22,346 nucleotides of DNA from Gp6-AA40 sp050742535 (GTDB lineage Bacteria > Acidobacteriota > Vicinamibacteria > Vicinamibacterales > UBA2999), in assembly GCA_050742535.1 (NCBI GenBank), contig JBOGIQ010000058.1:1-22346 (forward strand). Direction: 5' to 3'. Shown in pieces: positions 6,323-14,335 of this stretch; within the stretch, counting starts at the first letter, position 1; each line of letters begins with the position of its first letter. The notes beneath the pieces were generated by a model. The model was not told where the DNA came from and ran no database searches. It saw nothing but the letters and a program-made list of their open reading frames with translations. The position numbers and the translations under genes were made by a program.

Positions 6323-6844
6323 ATGATCCGTACTCGTGCCAGGTATCTTGCGGCCATCGGCTCGGCGCTGCTGCTGGCGGTACCAGTGCTCGCTCAGAAC
6401 GTCACCACCGACTTCGACGAGTCCGTGGACTTCAAGAAGTTCAGGACGTTCACCGTCCGCGAGGGCGAGGTGAAAAGCCAGAGCCCCGCGCTGAACAGCG
6501 ACCTGACGAAGAAGCGCATCGCCACGGAGATCGAGAAAGCGCTCGTCGCGAAGGGATTGAAGCCGGCCACAGGCAGCGCCGACTTGAACGTGTTCTTCAA
6601 CCTTGGCGCTCAGCGTGGCACCGACACCGAGGTCTATCCGGCAGGTTGGCGCGGCCGGGCCAGGCGGGTGGTCAAAGTGCCCAACGCCCAGGGCACGATG
6701 GTGATCGACATGCGCGATCCGTCCACGCGCTCACTGGTCTGGCGCGCGGTCGTCAACGAAGACGAGCCCAACCCCGCGAAGCTTGCCGACAAGCTCGACG
6801 ACATGGTGAAGAAGGCGATCAAGGAGTACCCGCCGAAGAAGTAG
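6323..6844 (+). CDS. DUF4136-like exported protein
   Basis: 173 aa with a clear signal peptide (MIRTRARYLAAIGSALLLAV, cleavage likely after PVLA at 24). The mature part follows the DUF4136 pattern: VTTDFDESVDFKKFRTFTV at the start, RIATEIEKALVAKGL in the middle, ADLNVFFNLG, VIDMRDPSTRSLVWRAVV, and a helix KLADKLDDMVKKAIKEYPPKK at the end. Members are periplasmic or outer-membrane associated small proteins of unknown role. AGGAAAGG lies just before the ATG. The next gene starts 7 bp after its stop, so both are probably on one transcript. Confidence 0.85.
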   Translation: MIRTRARYLAAIGSALLLAVPVLAQNVTTDFDESVDFKKFRTFTVREGEVKSQSPALNSDLTKKRIATEIEKALVAKGLKPATGSADLNVFFNLGAQRGTDTEVYPAGWRGRARRVVKVPNAQGTMVIDMRDPSTRSLVWRAVVNEDEPNPAKLADKLDDMVKKAIKEYPPKK

Positions 6845-6851
6845 CGGACGA

Positions 6852-7433
6852 ATGAATCCGTCGATCTCCCGGGCCGTCATGCTGGCGGCGACAATCGCGA
6901 CCATTGCCATTCGCTGGCCGCATGGCGCACGCCGATATTCGGTCAGGGTCACACGCAGCCTCAGGACCGGCCGCGAGCGGGCGCTGATGGGCGCAGCGGT
7001 GATCGGCCTCATCATCCTGCTGATCTGGGTCGTCTCGCCGGCACTCGCATTTGCGGACTTCCCGTTGCGCCCGCTGCCGTTCACTGCGGGAGTCGCCTGC
7101 CTCGTCATCAGCCTGTGGCTGTTCCACCGATCGCACGTTGACCTCGGCCTGAACTGGTCACCGACACTCGAACTGCGTGAAAGTCATCAGCTCGTCACGC
7201 GCGGAATCTATCGGGCGATTCGGCACCCGATGTACACGTCGCTCCTTCTCTACGGCGTTGGCCAGGCGCTGGTCGTGCCGAACTGGTTCGCCGGTCCGTT
7301 CTATCTGGCCGCGATGGCGACGCTCGTTGCATTCCGTCTCGGCGTCGAAGAGCGGATGATGCTGGACGCATTTGGCGATCAGTACGCCGCCTACATGAGT
7401 CACACGAAGCGGCTGATACCGGGAATCTGGTAG
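6852..7433 (+). CDS. ICMT/PEMT-type integral membrane methyltransferase
   Basis: 193 aa with hydrophobic segments near 8-20, 46-66, 76-92, 130-143 and 148-163. The C-terminal half carries the SAM-binding signature of isoprenylcysteine carboxyl methyltransferase and phospholipid N-methyltransferase families: LVTRGIYRAIRHPMYTS with RHPMY at 124-128, and GVEERMMLDAFGDQYAAYMSHTKRLIPGIW with Glu166-Glu167. Bacterial members methylate lipids or unknown small substrates; the substrate here cannot be told. The start 7 bp after the previous stop is chosen for length; an ATG at 6879 is an alternative. The Shine-Dalgarno is weak, which fits translational coupling to the DUF4136 gene. Confidence 0.85.
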   Translation: MNPSISRAVMLAATIATIAIRWPHGARRYSVRVTRSLRTGRERALMGAAVIGLIILLIWVVSPALAFADFPLRPLPFTAGVACLVISLWLFHRSHVDLGLNWSPTLELRESHQLVTRGIYRAIRHPMYTSLLLYGVGQALVVPNWFAGPFYLAAMATLVAFRLGVEERMMLDAFGDQYAAYMSHTKRLIPGIW

Positions 7434-7503
7434 AGGCGATCACGACGCCGCACCATATGTGGTGTGCATCCGTAGGAACACCACGCTATTTGGCGGCGTG
7501 ACC

Positions 7504-7509
7504 TATAAT
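7504..7509 (+). promoter_or_regulatory. Possible -10 box before the redox operon
   Basis: TATAAT 12 bases before the ATG at 7522, with no clear -35. If used, transcription would start around 7516, giving a near-leaderless mRNA; consistent with this, no Shine-Dalgarno is visible before 7522. Confidence 0.35.
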
Positions 7510-7521
7510 GAACACACCGCG

Positions 7522-9312
7522 ATGAATCCAACGGACGTCGGAAGTCCTGCGTACTATCACCGTGTCGTTGATTGCCAGTGGGCGTGTCCGACGCATACGA
7601 ACGTTCCGGAATACATTCGACTGATCGCCCAGGGCCGCTTCACCGACGCCTACCTCCTCAATCGCGAATCAAACGTTTTCCCAGGGATTCTCGGCCGAAC
7701 CTGCGATCGACCGTGCGAGCCGGCGTGCCGCCGCACGCGCGTTGACGGCAAACCCGTCGCCATCTGCCGCCTGAAGAGAGTCGCGGCGGACCATCGCGAT
7801 GAAGTGAAGCATCTCCTGCCGACAGCGCCGGCCACGAGGAACGGAAAGAAGGTGGCGCTCATCGGCGCCGGCCCGGCGTCGCTGACCGTTGCCAACGACC
7901 TGATGCCGCTCGGCTATCAGGTGACGATCTTCGAAAAGCTGTCGAAGCCGGGCGGGCTGATGCGCATCAACATCCCCGCTTTCCGCCTGCCCGAGCAGGT
8001 GCTCGACGAGGAAATCGGCTACATCGTCGACATGGGGGTGGACGTCCGCTACAACACGCCGGTCAACAGCCTGAAGGCGCTGCTCGACTCGAAGGAGTAC
8101 GACGCGGTGTTCGTCGGCAGCGGCGCGCCGAAAGGGAAGGAGCTCGAGATTCCCGGCCGCCATGACACCGATCAGATCTTCATCGGCATCGAGTGGCTCG
8201 AGTCGGTCCACTTCGGGCACGTCACGTCGGTCGGCAAGCGCGTGCTGATCATCGGCGTCGGCAACACGGCGATGGACTGCTGCCGCTCGGCCAAGCGGCT
8301 CGGCGCGACCGACGTCAAGGTCATCGCGCGCAAGACGCGGAAGTACTTCAAGGCGTCGCCGTGGGAGCTCGAGGACGCGGAAGAAGAGCACGTCGAGATC
8401 GTCGAGAACCTCCAGCCGGTCCGCTTCATCGTCGAGAACGGCACGCTCACGGGCATGGAGTTCGAGAAGTTCAAGTCAACTGAGGTGGACGGCAAGCTGC
8501 AGCAAGAGACCGTCGGCCGGGAGATCATCCCGTGCGACACGGTCGTGCTGGCGATCGGCCAGGACAACGCCTTCCCGTTCATCGAGCGGAACATCGGCCT
8601 CGAGTTCGGCAAGTGGGACATGCCGGTCGTGGACAAGACGACCTTCATGTCCACGCTGCCGGGCGTGTTCTTTGGCGGCGACGCGGCGTTTGGTCCGCAG
8701 AACATCATCTGGGCCGTCGAGCACGGGCACCAGGCTGCCATCTCCATTCACAACCACTGTCAGCAGATCCCCGTCACCGAGCGCCCGGCGCAGGGCATGA
8801 AGCTGACGAGCACCAAGATGGGGCTGCACGAGTGGTCGTACAGCAACAACTACGACCCCGTGGCGCGCCAGAAGATGACGCACGTCGATCTGACGACGCG
8901 GTTCAAGAGCCTGACCACGGAGGTCGAGCTCGGGTTCACGGCGGAGCAGACGGCCAACGAGGTGGAGCGGTGCCTGAACTGCGACGTGCAGACCCACTTC
9001 ACCGATTCGCTGTGCATCGAGTGCGACGCGTGCATCGACATCTGCCCGGTGGATTGCCTGGCGATCATCCCGAACGGCGATGAGGCCCAGCTGCGCGCGA
9101 ACGTCAAAGCGCCGGCGCTCAATACCGAGCAGCCGCTGTTCGCCTCGGGCGGGCTGAAGCAGACCGGCCGGGTGATGGTGAAGGACGAGAACATCTGCCT
9201 GCACTGCGGCCTGTGCGCCGAGCGGTGCCCGACCTATGCCTGGGATATGCGCAAGTTCGCGGTGCTGATACCGCACGCGGACGCCATCGTGCCGGACACG
9301 GTGGCCGTGTGA
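7522..9312 (+). CDS. GltD-like FAD/NAD(P)H oxidoreductase fused to 2x[4Fe-4S] ferredoxin
   Basis: 596 aa, three parts. Residues 1-95: the helical Fe-S domain of glutamate synthase small subunit and DPYD-like proteins, with DCQWACP (Cys18, Cys22) and CDRPCEPAC (Cys61, Cys65, Cys69). Residues 108-415: the two-dinucleotide fold, FAD site VALIGAGPAS (111-120), NAD(P)H site VLIIGVGNTAMDCC (241-254), and GVFFGGDAAFGPQNIIWAVEHGHQAA closing the FAD site. Residues 484-572: ferredoxin clusters, Cys498/501/504/508 and Cys559/562/565/569, each CX2CX2CX3CP. It should pass electrons between NAD(P)H and ferredoxin-type centres. Gene order puts it 69 bp before korA and korB, so it is probably the NAD(P)-linked subunit of that complex. 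The start at 7522 fits the family N-terminus; the 21 codons upstream do not. Confidence 0.9.
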   Translation: MNPTDVGSPAYYHRVVDCQWACPTHTNVPEYIRLIAQGRFTDAYLLNRESNVFPGILGRTCDRPCEPACRRTRVDGKPVAICRLKRVAADHRDEVKHLLPTAPATRNGKKVALIGAGPASLTVANDLMPLGYQVTIFEKLSKPGGLMRINIPAFRLPEQVLDEEIGYIVDMGVDVRYNTPVNSLKALLDSKEYDAVFVGSGAPKGKELEIPGRHDTDQIFIGIEWLESVHFGHVTSVGKRVLIIGVGNTAMDCCRSAKRLGATDVKVIARKTRKYFKASPWELEDAEEEHVEIVENLQPVRFIVENGTLTGMEFEKFKSTEVDGKLQQETVGREIIPCDTVVLAIGQDNAFPFIERNIGLEFGKWDMPVVDKTTFMSTLPGVFFGGDAAFGPQNIIWAVEHGHQAAISIHNHCQQIPVTERPAQGMKLTSTKMGLHEWSYSNNYDPVARQKMTHVDLTTRFKSLTTEVELGFTAEQTANEVERCLNCDVQTHFTDSLCIECDACIDICPVDCLAIIPNGDEAQLRANVKAPALNTEQPLFASGGLKQTGRVMVKDENICLHCGLCAERCPTYAWDMRKFAVLIPHADAIVPDTVAV

Positions 9313-9319
9313 GAACTGG

Positions 9320-9371
9320 AGCCACGAAGACCAGGAAGGTTTTGCATAGAAACCTGGTGCTCGTTGTGGCT
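9320..9371 (+). repeat. Nested inverted repeat between the FAD subunit and korA
   Basis: AGCCAC (9320-9325) pairs with GTGGCT (9366-9371), and ACCAGG (9330-9335) with CCTGGT (9353-9358); an alternative AGGTTT/AAACCT hairpin lies inside. It fills the 69-bp gap and may set relative expression of the subunits. Confidence 0.5.
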
Positions 9372-9381
9372 AAGAGACTGC

Positions 9382-11178
9382 ATGGATCGAGTTAACGACT
9401 TCGCTTTCAAGATCGCCACCGCCAACGGAACCGGGTCCGCATCAGCCAACGGTCTGCTGATGCAGGCCATCTTCCGGATGGGTGTGCCGGTGACCGGCAA
9501 GAACGTCTTCCCGTCGAACATCCAGGGGCTGCCTACCTGGTACGAGATCCGGGTCAACAAGGACGGCTACACCGCGCGCACGCCGCACTTCGATCTGATG
9601 GTGGCGCTGAACGCCGCCACCTACGACAAGGACGTGGCCGAAGTGCGTTCCGGCGGGTGGCTGCTGTTCGACTCGTCCTGGCCGCTCGATGATCGGCTGA
9701 AGCGTCCAGACGTGACCTATCTCGGCGTGCCGCTGGCCGAGATGTGCAATGCCACCTTCAAGGGAGTGCGCGAGCGCATTCTGATGAAGAACATCGCCTA
9801 CGTCGGCGCGCTGGCGGCGCTGATGAACATCGACGAGGACGTCATCCGCGAGCTGCTGAAGGAGAAGTTCGGCAAGAAGCAGGCGCTGATGGACTCGAAC
9901 CAGAAGGCGGTCGATCTCGGCTACCAGTACGCGGCGAAGACCTTCTCGTGCCCGCTGCCGATCCATCTCGAGCCGCTCGACAGGACGAAGGACGCGATCC
10001 TGATCGACGGCAACACGGCGGCGGCGCTCGGATGTCTCTATGCCGGTGCGACCGTTGCCGCCTGGTACCCGATCACGCCGTCGACGTCGTTGATGGATGC
10101 CTTCCGCGGCTTCTGTATGAAGTACCGCCAGGATCCCGAAACCAGGAAGAATCGCTACGCGATCCTCCAGGCGGAGGACGAGCTGGCGGCGATCGGCATG
10201 GTGATCGGCGCGAGCTGGGCTGGCGCCCGCGCATTCACATCGACCTCGGGTCCGGGCATCTCGCTGATGAACGAGTTCATCGGCCTCGCCTATTACGGTG
10301 AAGTGCCGGCGGTGATCTTCGACGTGCAGCGCACCGGCCCGTCTACCGGCATGCCGACGCGGACGCAGCAGGGTGACCTGATGATGGCCGCCTACGCGTC
10401 GCACGGCGACACGCGTCACATCTGCCTGTATCCGGCCGACCCGCGCGAGGCGTTCGAACTGGCGGTGAAAGCGTTCGACTACGCCGAACGCTTCCAGACA
10501 CCGGTGTTCGTCCTGAGCGATCTCGACATCGGCATGAACGACTGGATGGTGCCGAAGCTGACGTGGGACGACAGCTACACGCCCGATCGCGGCAAGGTCC
10601 TGACCGCCGCGCAGCTCGAGCAGGTGAAGAGCTTCTACCGCTACCTGGACGTTGACGGCGACGGCATACCGTATCGCACCCTGCCGGGTACGCATCCGAA
10701 GGGCGCGTACTTCACGCGCGGATCAGGCCACAACAAGTACGGTGGCTATACCGAAGATGCGGAGGAGTACGTCGAGGTGGTCGACCGCATCGACCGGAAG
10801 ATTCAGCGCGCGACCAAAGTGTTGCCCGCGGCGGTCGTGCGGACCTCTCCCGGAGCGAAGCTCGCCATCCTGACGGTCGGCGGCTGCCACGCCGCGTGCG
10901 GCGAGGCGCTCGACCTGCTGGCAAAGGAAGGCATCGCGCTCGACTACATGCGCGTGCGCAGCTTCCCGATCGGCGATGAGGTCGGGAAATTCATCGAGTC
11001 GCACGACCTGACCTTCATCGTCGAGCAGAACCGCGACGCGCAGCTGCGCAGCCTGCTGATGCTCGAGACCGGGCTGTCGATCGAGAAGATGGAGTCGGTC
11101 CGCTACTACGGCGGGTTCCCGATGAGCGCGCACCACGTGATTTCCGGCATCAAAGCGCGGCTGGATAAGGCCGCGTAA
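9382..11178 (+). CDS. korA: 2-oxoacid:ferredoxin oxidoreductase, gamma-alpha fusion subunit
   Basis: 598 aa. The N-terminal 190 residues are the gamma domain (FAFKIATANGTGSASANGLL, TGKNVFPSNIQGLPTWYEI). The rest is the alpha subunit with YPITPSTSLMD from residue 229, TSTSGPGISLMNEF, VQRTGPSTGMPTRTQQGDL and the C-terminal transketolase-like domain ending SAHHVISGIKARL. With KorB it oxidatively decarboxylates a 2-oxoacid (2-oxoglutarate, pyruvate or a branched-chain acid) to acyl-CoA and reduces ferredoxin; the reverse is possible. The gamma-alpha fusion is typical of the 2-oxoglutarate type, but the substrate is inferred. The ATG at 9382 matches the family; the TTG at 9364 is unlikely. korB starts 31 bp after its stop. 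Confidence 0.92.
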   Translation: MDRVNDFAFKIATANGTGSASANGLLMQAIFRMGVPVTGKNVFPSNIQGLPTWYEIRVNKDGYTARTPHFDLMVALNAATYDKDVAEVRSGGWLLFDSSWPLDDRLKRPDVTYLGVPLAEMCNATFKGVRERILMKNIAYVGALAALMNIDEDVIRELLKEKFGKKQALMDSNQKAVDLGYQYAAKTFSCPLPIHLEPLDRTKDAILIDGNTAAALGCLYAGATVAAWYPITPSTSLMDAFRGFCMKYRQDPETRKNRYAILQAEDELAAIGMVIGASWAGARAFTSTSGPGISLMNEFIGLAYYGEVPAVIFDVQRTGPSTGMPTRTQQGDLMMAAYASHGDTRHICLYPADPREAFELAVKAFDYAERFQTPVFVLSDLDIGMNDWMVPKLTWDDSYTPDRGKVLTAAQLEQVKSFYRYLDVDGDGIPYRTLPGTHPKGAYFTRGSGHNKYGGYTEDAEEYVEVVDRIDRKIQRATKVLPAAVVRTSPGAKLAILTVGGCHAACGEALDLLAKEGIALDYMRVRSFPIGDEVGKFIESHDLTFIVEQNRDAQLRSLLMLETGLSIEKMESVRYYGGFPMSAHHVISGIKARLDKAA

Positions 11179-11186
11179 TCGTGGAG

Positions 11187-11202
11187 TCCGGCTTTAGCCG
11201 GA
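11187..11202. repeat. Palindromic repeat, family A, between korA and korB
   Basis: TCCGGCTTTAGCCGGA, identical to the copy inside btuD, with the flank GTGGAG shared with 3476-3481. It ends 7 bp before the korB ATG and is followed by TAGGAAC, which contains the probable Shine-Dalgarno (AGGA). Confidence 0.88.
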
Positions 11203-11209
11203 TAGGAAC

Positions 11210-12265
11210 ATGACTTACATTCCAAAACCCACCGTCGTGTACTCCGGCCTGCAGCGCAACGAGATCGGCCTCACGCGCCGCGACTACGAAGGGTCGATGA
11301 CCACGCTCTGCGCCGGCTGTGGCCACGACTCGATCACCGCCGCCATCGTGCAGGCGTTCTGGGAGATGTCGATTCCGCCGCATCGCGTCGCCAAGCTGTC
11401 CGGGATTGGCTGCTCGTCGAAGACCCCGGCGTATTTCCTCAAGGAAGCGCACGGCTTCAACGGTGTCCACGGCCGCATGCCGGCGCTGGTCACCGGCGCC
11501 AACGCCGCCAACAGCGAGCTGATCTACATCGGCGTCTCCGGCGACGGCGACTCGCTGTCGATCGGCCTCGGCCAGCTCTCGCACGCCATCCGCCGCAACG
11601 TGAACCTGCTCTACCTGCTTGAGAACAACGGCGTCTACGGCCTGACGAAAGGGCAGTTCTCCGCCTCGGCCGACCGCGGCTCGCTGAGCAAGAAGGGCGA
11701 GGCCAACACGATGGAGTCGATCGACGGCTGCCTGCTGGCGCTGACGCTGGGCGCCACGTTCGTCGCGCGCAGCTTCTCCGGCGACAAGGCGCAGCTGGTG
11801 CCCATCCTCAAGGCCGGTCTGGCGCACAGCGGCTTTGCCTTCGTCGACGTCATCTCGCCGTGCGTGACGTTCAACGATCACGAGGGCTCGACGAAGAGCT
11901 ACGCCTATACCCGCGAGCACAACGTCGAGATCGTGCAGGCCGATTTCGTGCCGCCGGCCGCGGCGATCACCGCGAGCTACGAGGCCGGCAGCGTCCGCAA
12001 CGTGATGATGCACGACGGCAGCTGGGTGCGCCTGCGCAAGGTGGCGGAGGACTACGACCCCAGCGATCGCGACCGCGCGTACGCGCACATCCGGGAGCGG
12101 CAGAATCACGGCGAAATCGTGACCGGCCTGCTCTACATCTCGGCCGAGTCGCAGGACATGCACGCGCAGAGCGATACCGTGCCCTCGTCGCTCGTCGATC
12201 TGCCGTACGAACAGCTCTGCCCGGGCAATAGTGAGCTGCAAAAGATGCAGGCAAGGTTCCGGTAG
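11210..12265 (+). CDS. korB: 2-oxoacid:ferredoxin oxidoreductase, beta subunit (TPP and Fe-S)
   Basis: 351 aa. Cluster ligands of the family are visible: Cys34 and Cys37 in CAGCGHD, Cys68 in SGIGCSS, and Cys219 in SPCVTFND. The thiamine diphosphate and Mg site is GDGD (111-114) to ENNGVYGLTKGQ (138-149). It binds TPP and passes electrons from the 2-oxoacid to ferredoxin; here the likely acceptor is the ferredoxin domain of the protein encoded two genes upstream. The start is the first ATG after the family A palindrome. The C-terminus (GEIVTGLLYIS, then DLPYEQLCPGNSELQKM) is as in the family. Downstream is a low-complexity palindromic gap and convergent moeA. Confidence 0.94.
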   Translation: MTYIPKPTVVYSGLQRNEIGLTRRDYEGSMTTLCAGCGHDSITAAIVQAFWEMSIPPHRVAKLSGIGCSSKTPAYFLKEAHGFNGVHGRMPALVTGANAANSELIYIGVSGDGDSLSIGLGQLSHAIRRNVNLLYLLENNGVYGLTKGQFSASADRGSLSKKGEANTMESIDGCLLALTLGATFVARSFSGDKAQLVPILKAGLAHSGFAFVDVISPCVTFNDHEGSTKSYAYTREHNVEIVQADFVPPAAAITASYEAGSVRNVMMHDGSWVRLRKVAEDYDPSDRDRAYAHIRERQNHGEIVTGLLYISAESQDMHAQSDTVPSSLVDLPYEQLCPGNSELQKMQARFR

Positions 12266-12270
12266 TACCG

Positions 12271-12412
12271 GTCCTTAATCCTTCGTCCTTTGTTCCTGGT
12301 CCGTGGTCCGTGCTTGGTCCGTGGTGCGCCGGCGTGGACCAAGGACTGAGGACGAGGGACGGACGAAGGACCAAGAACGGACCAAGCACCAAGAACGAAG
12401 GACCAAGGACTA
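12271..12412. repeat. Low-complexity palindromic gap between convergent korB and moeA
   Basis: The left half is rich in GGTCC/GTCCTT words (tggtccgtggtccgtgcttggtccg), the right half in their complements (ggaccaag, gaaggacc). The halves can fold as one long imperfect hairpin about 12335. Such a structure between convergent stops can end transcription from both sides, but there is no T-run. No gene is seen in it. Confidence 0.65.
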
Positions 12413-13654
12413 GAAGAGCGTGACGTCCACCGTCTCGCCCTTCTCCACCACGCTAATGCCGATCGGCACCTCGATATACCCATCAGCCTGCGACATGCTG
12501 GTGATGTCGCCCGACGCCTTGAACGCCGGCATCGCCTGACCGTCCGCGATTCGCACGGAATAGAACTGATGCCGGTCGGCGACCGACGTGATGCGCGCGC
12601 CGAGCGGCATCCGCAGCGACCGGACAGGCAGTGCCGGTAGTCGCGCGATCCGGCGCAGCGCCGGCGCCAGCAGGATGTAGGCGTTCGAGAGGCAGGACGT
12701 CGGATAGCCGGGCATGCCGAAGAACGGCTTGCCGCCGACGAGGCCGAACGCGGTCGGCTTGCCCGGCTTCACGGCAATGCCATGAAACAGAACTGCGCCC
12801 TTCTCCGCGATGACGTCGATGATCAGGTCGCGGCGGCCGACGGAGCTGCCGCCGGAAAAGACGAGCAGATCCTCGGCGAGGCAGTCATCGACCGCGCGGG
12901 AAACGTCCTCGAGCGTGTCCATCGCCGTTCGATGCGTCACAGGCACGCCGCCCTGCTCGCTGACCACCGCCGACAGCGTGACCTTGTTGATGTCGTAGAT
13001 CTGTCCCGGCGCCAGCGGCGTTCCCGGATCGACGATCTCGTCGCCGGTCGACAGGATCGCGACGCGCGGCTTCGCGTAGACCTCCACCTCGGTCAGACCC
13101 AGAGCAGAGAGCGCTCCCGCGCGGCTGGCATTCAGGAGCGCTCCGGCGTGCAGCACCGTTTGCCCGCGGCTGATGTCCGCCCCCTGGCGTCCGATGTTCT
13201 GCTGCGGCTGCACTGCCGCGAACAGCTGGAGTTCGTAGGGCACCCCTTTAGGGGTGCCATCGTCCGTTACGGTGTCCTCGACGATCACCACCGCGTCGGC
13301 ACCGGCAGGCAGCGGCGCGCCGGTGGCCACCTCGATGCACTGACCCGGACCGATCGATTCGCGCGGTACCTGACCGGTAAAGGTCTGCTCGACGCAGCGC
13401 AGTGTGATGGGCGACTGCCGCGAAGCGCCCGTCGTATCGGCGGCGCGGACGGCGTAGCCGTCCATGGCGGCGCGCGAAAACGGCGGCACGTCCGCATCGG
13501 CGGCGACATCGCGCGCCAGCACGCGGCCGCTGGCCTCGAGCACGCGGACGCGCTCGGTCCGCTCGATCGGCGCGATCGTCCGATCGATGATCGCCCGCGC
13601 CTCGTCGAGCGGCATCGTCCCTTCGAACGGGCGCATCGCGCGCACGCTGCTCAC
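12410..13654 (-). CDS. moeA: Molybdopterin molybdenumtransferase MoeA
   Basis: Inserts molybdate into adenylated molybdopterin, the last step of molybdenum cofactor synthesis. 414 aa, normal. Motifs: PPFSRAAMDGYAVRA (57-71), ATGAPLPAGADAVVIVED (110-127), VAILSTGDEIVDPG (198-211), SGGSSVGRRD (267-276), PGKPTAFG and MPGYPTSC (314-321). The GTG start at 13654 gives a GTGA overlap with moaB; an ATG at 13636 is an alternative. Odd feature: DGTPKGVPYE (132-141) is encoded by a family C palindromic repeat, an in-frame addition in the domain II region between VEDTVTD and LQLFAAVQPQQNIGRQG. The catalytic motifs are intact, so it should be functional. Confidence 0.95.
   Translation of the reverse strand: MSSVRAMRPFEGTMPLDEARAIIDRTIAPIERTERVRVLEASGRVLARDVAADADVPPFSRAAMDGYAVRAADTTGASRQSPITLRCVEQTFTGQVPRESIGPGQCIEVATGAPLPAGADAVVIVEDTVTDDGTPKGVPYELQLFAAVQPQQNIGRQGADISRGQTVLHAGALLNASRAGALSALGLTEVEVYAKPRVAILSTGDEIVDPGTPLAPGQIYDINKVTLSAVVSEQGGVPVTHRTAMDTLEDVSRAVDDCLAEDLLVFSGGSSVGRRDLIIDVIAEKGAVLFHGIAVKPGKPTAFGLVGGKPFFGMPGYPTSCLSNAYILLAPALRRIARLPALPVRSLRMPLGARITSVADRHQFYSVRIADGQAMPAFKASGDITSMSQADGYIEVPIGISVVEKGETVDVTLF
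13239..13258. repeat. Palindromic repeat, family C, inside moeA
   Basis: GGCACCCCTTTAGGGGTGCC, perfect 20-bp palindrome with flank GTAG and trailing CATC, as in the riboswitch copy at 2081-2107. It keeps the moeA frame and codes for GTPKGVP. Confidence 0.88.
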
Positions 13655-14154
13655 TTCATGACCTGCTGCACCACGTGGCCGAGCTCCGGGATGATCAGCC
13701 GCGTCATCGCCAGGCGCACCGCATTCTCGGACCCCGGCAGCACGAAGACGACCTTGCCGCTGGTGCTCCCCGCCGTCGCCCGGCTCATCATCGCCGCGGA
13801 TCCAATCTCTTCGTAGCTCAGCATCCTGAACAGCTCGCCGAACCCGTCGAGACGTTTCTCGAGCAGACCATTCACCGCTTCGTAAGTGCCGTCACGGGAG
13901 GTGACGCCTGTGCCGCCGGTCGTGATGATCACCTGAGTGGCGCCGTTCGCGCACTGCGCGAGCACCGTCTCCCGCACCTGCGACGGCTCGTCGCGGACGA
14001 TGGCGTGGCCGGAGATGCGATGACCGGCCGCCTCGAGCAGCTCGCGGATGGCGCGGCCGCTGGTGTCGGTCTCCGCCGTGCGCGTGTCGCTCACGGTGAG
14101 GACGAAGCAGGCGACCGAAGCTGGTCCGTGCGCCTTGTGTTCCTGGTGGCTCAT
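13651..14154 (-). CDS. moaB: Molybdenum cofactor biosynthesis protein MoaB/Mog type
   Basis: 167 aa. Carries the MPT-adenylyltransferase fold signatures: ACFVLTVSDTRTAETDTSG (15-33), ITTGGTGVTSRDGTYEAV (77-94) and LPGSENAV (139-146). It activates molybdopterin by adenylation before metal insertion by MoeA, with which it overlaps by 4 bp. Start at ATG 14154 with GAGGA directly in front (close spacing); the reading frame continues upstream to 14553 but only across repeats and the divergent gene. MoaB and Mog cannot be separated with certainty here; length and the coupled moeA favour the MoaB name. Confidence 0.9.
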   Translation of the reverse strand: MSHQEHKAHGPASVACFVLTVSDTRTAETDTSGRAIRELLEAAGHRISGHAIVRDEPSQVRETVLAQCANGATQVIITTGGTGVTSRDGTYEAVNGLLEKRLDGFGELFRMLSYEEIGSAAMMSRATAGSTSGKVVFVLPGSENAVRLAMTRLIIPELGHVVQQVMK

Positions 14155-14155
14155 T

Positions 14156-14195
14156 CCTCGGTTGGTGGTTAGTGGTTGGTAGTTGGTCGATCTTA
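14156..14195. repeat. GGTTGGTGGTTAG-type low-complexity repeat
   Basis: Imperfect units of GGTTGGT/GGTTAGT (ggttggtggttagtggttgg) directly upstream of moaB. G-runs of two and regular spacing; no known function. It belongs to the short intergenic repeats frequent in this window. Confidence 0.5.
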
Positions 14196-14281
14196 TCCGT
14201 GCGGCACAGCTCCTGCTAAGCACTCCCGCGTTTTGGGTGGCCTGAGTGGCTGGGTTGCCTGAGTGGCCTGCGTAACTACCC

Positions 14282-14335
14282 AGGCAACCTAGGCAACCTA
14301 GGCAACCCAGGCAACCTAGGCAACCTAGGCAACCC
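14282..14335. repeat. Six 9-bp tandem repeats (AGGCAACCY)
   Basis: Units start at 14282, 14291, 14300, 14309, 14318 and 14327: AGGCAACCT, AGGCAACCT, AGGCAACCC, then the same three again, so a 27-bp block is duplicated exactly. Upstream at 14236-14270 the complementary motif (TGAGTGGC, GGGTTGCC) allows a hairpin. The array ends one base before the AAGGGAG Shine-Dalgarno of the membrane protein. Confidence 0.9.

Noticed and set aside
9442..10695. 417-codon minus-strand open frame opposite korA
   Set aside because: Arg/His/Val-rich shadow composition and no start signal; korA on the other strand matches a known family throughout.
11150..12241. 363-codon minus-strand open frame opposite korB
   Set aside because: Shadow of korB, with low-complexity residues and no ribosome site.
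14282..14335. CRISPR-like array
   Set aside because: Nine-base units without spacers form a simple tandem repeat, and no cas genes are present.
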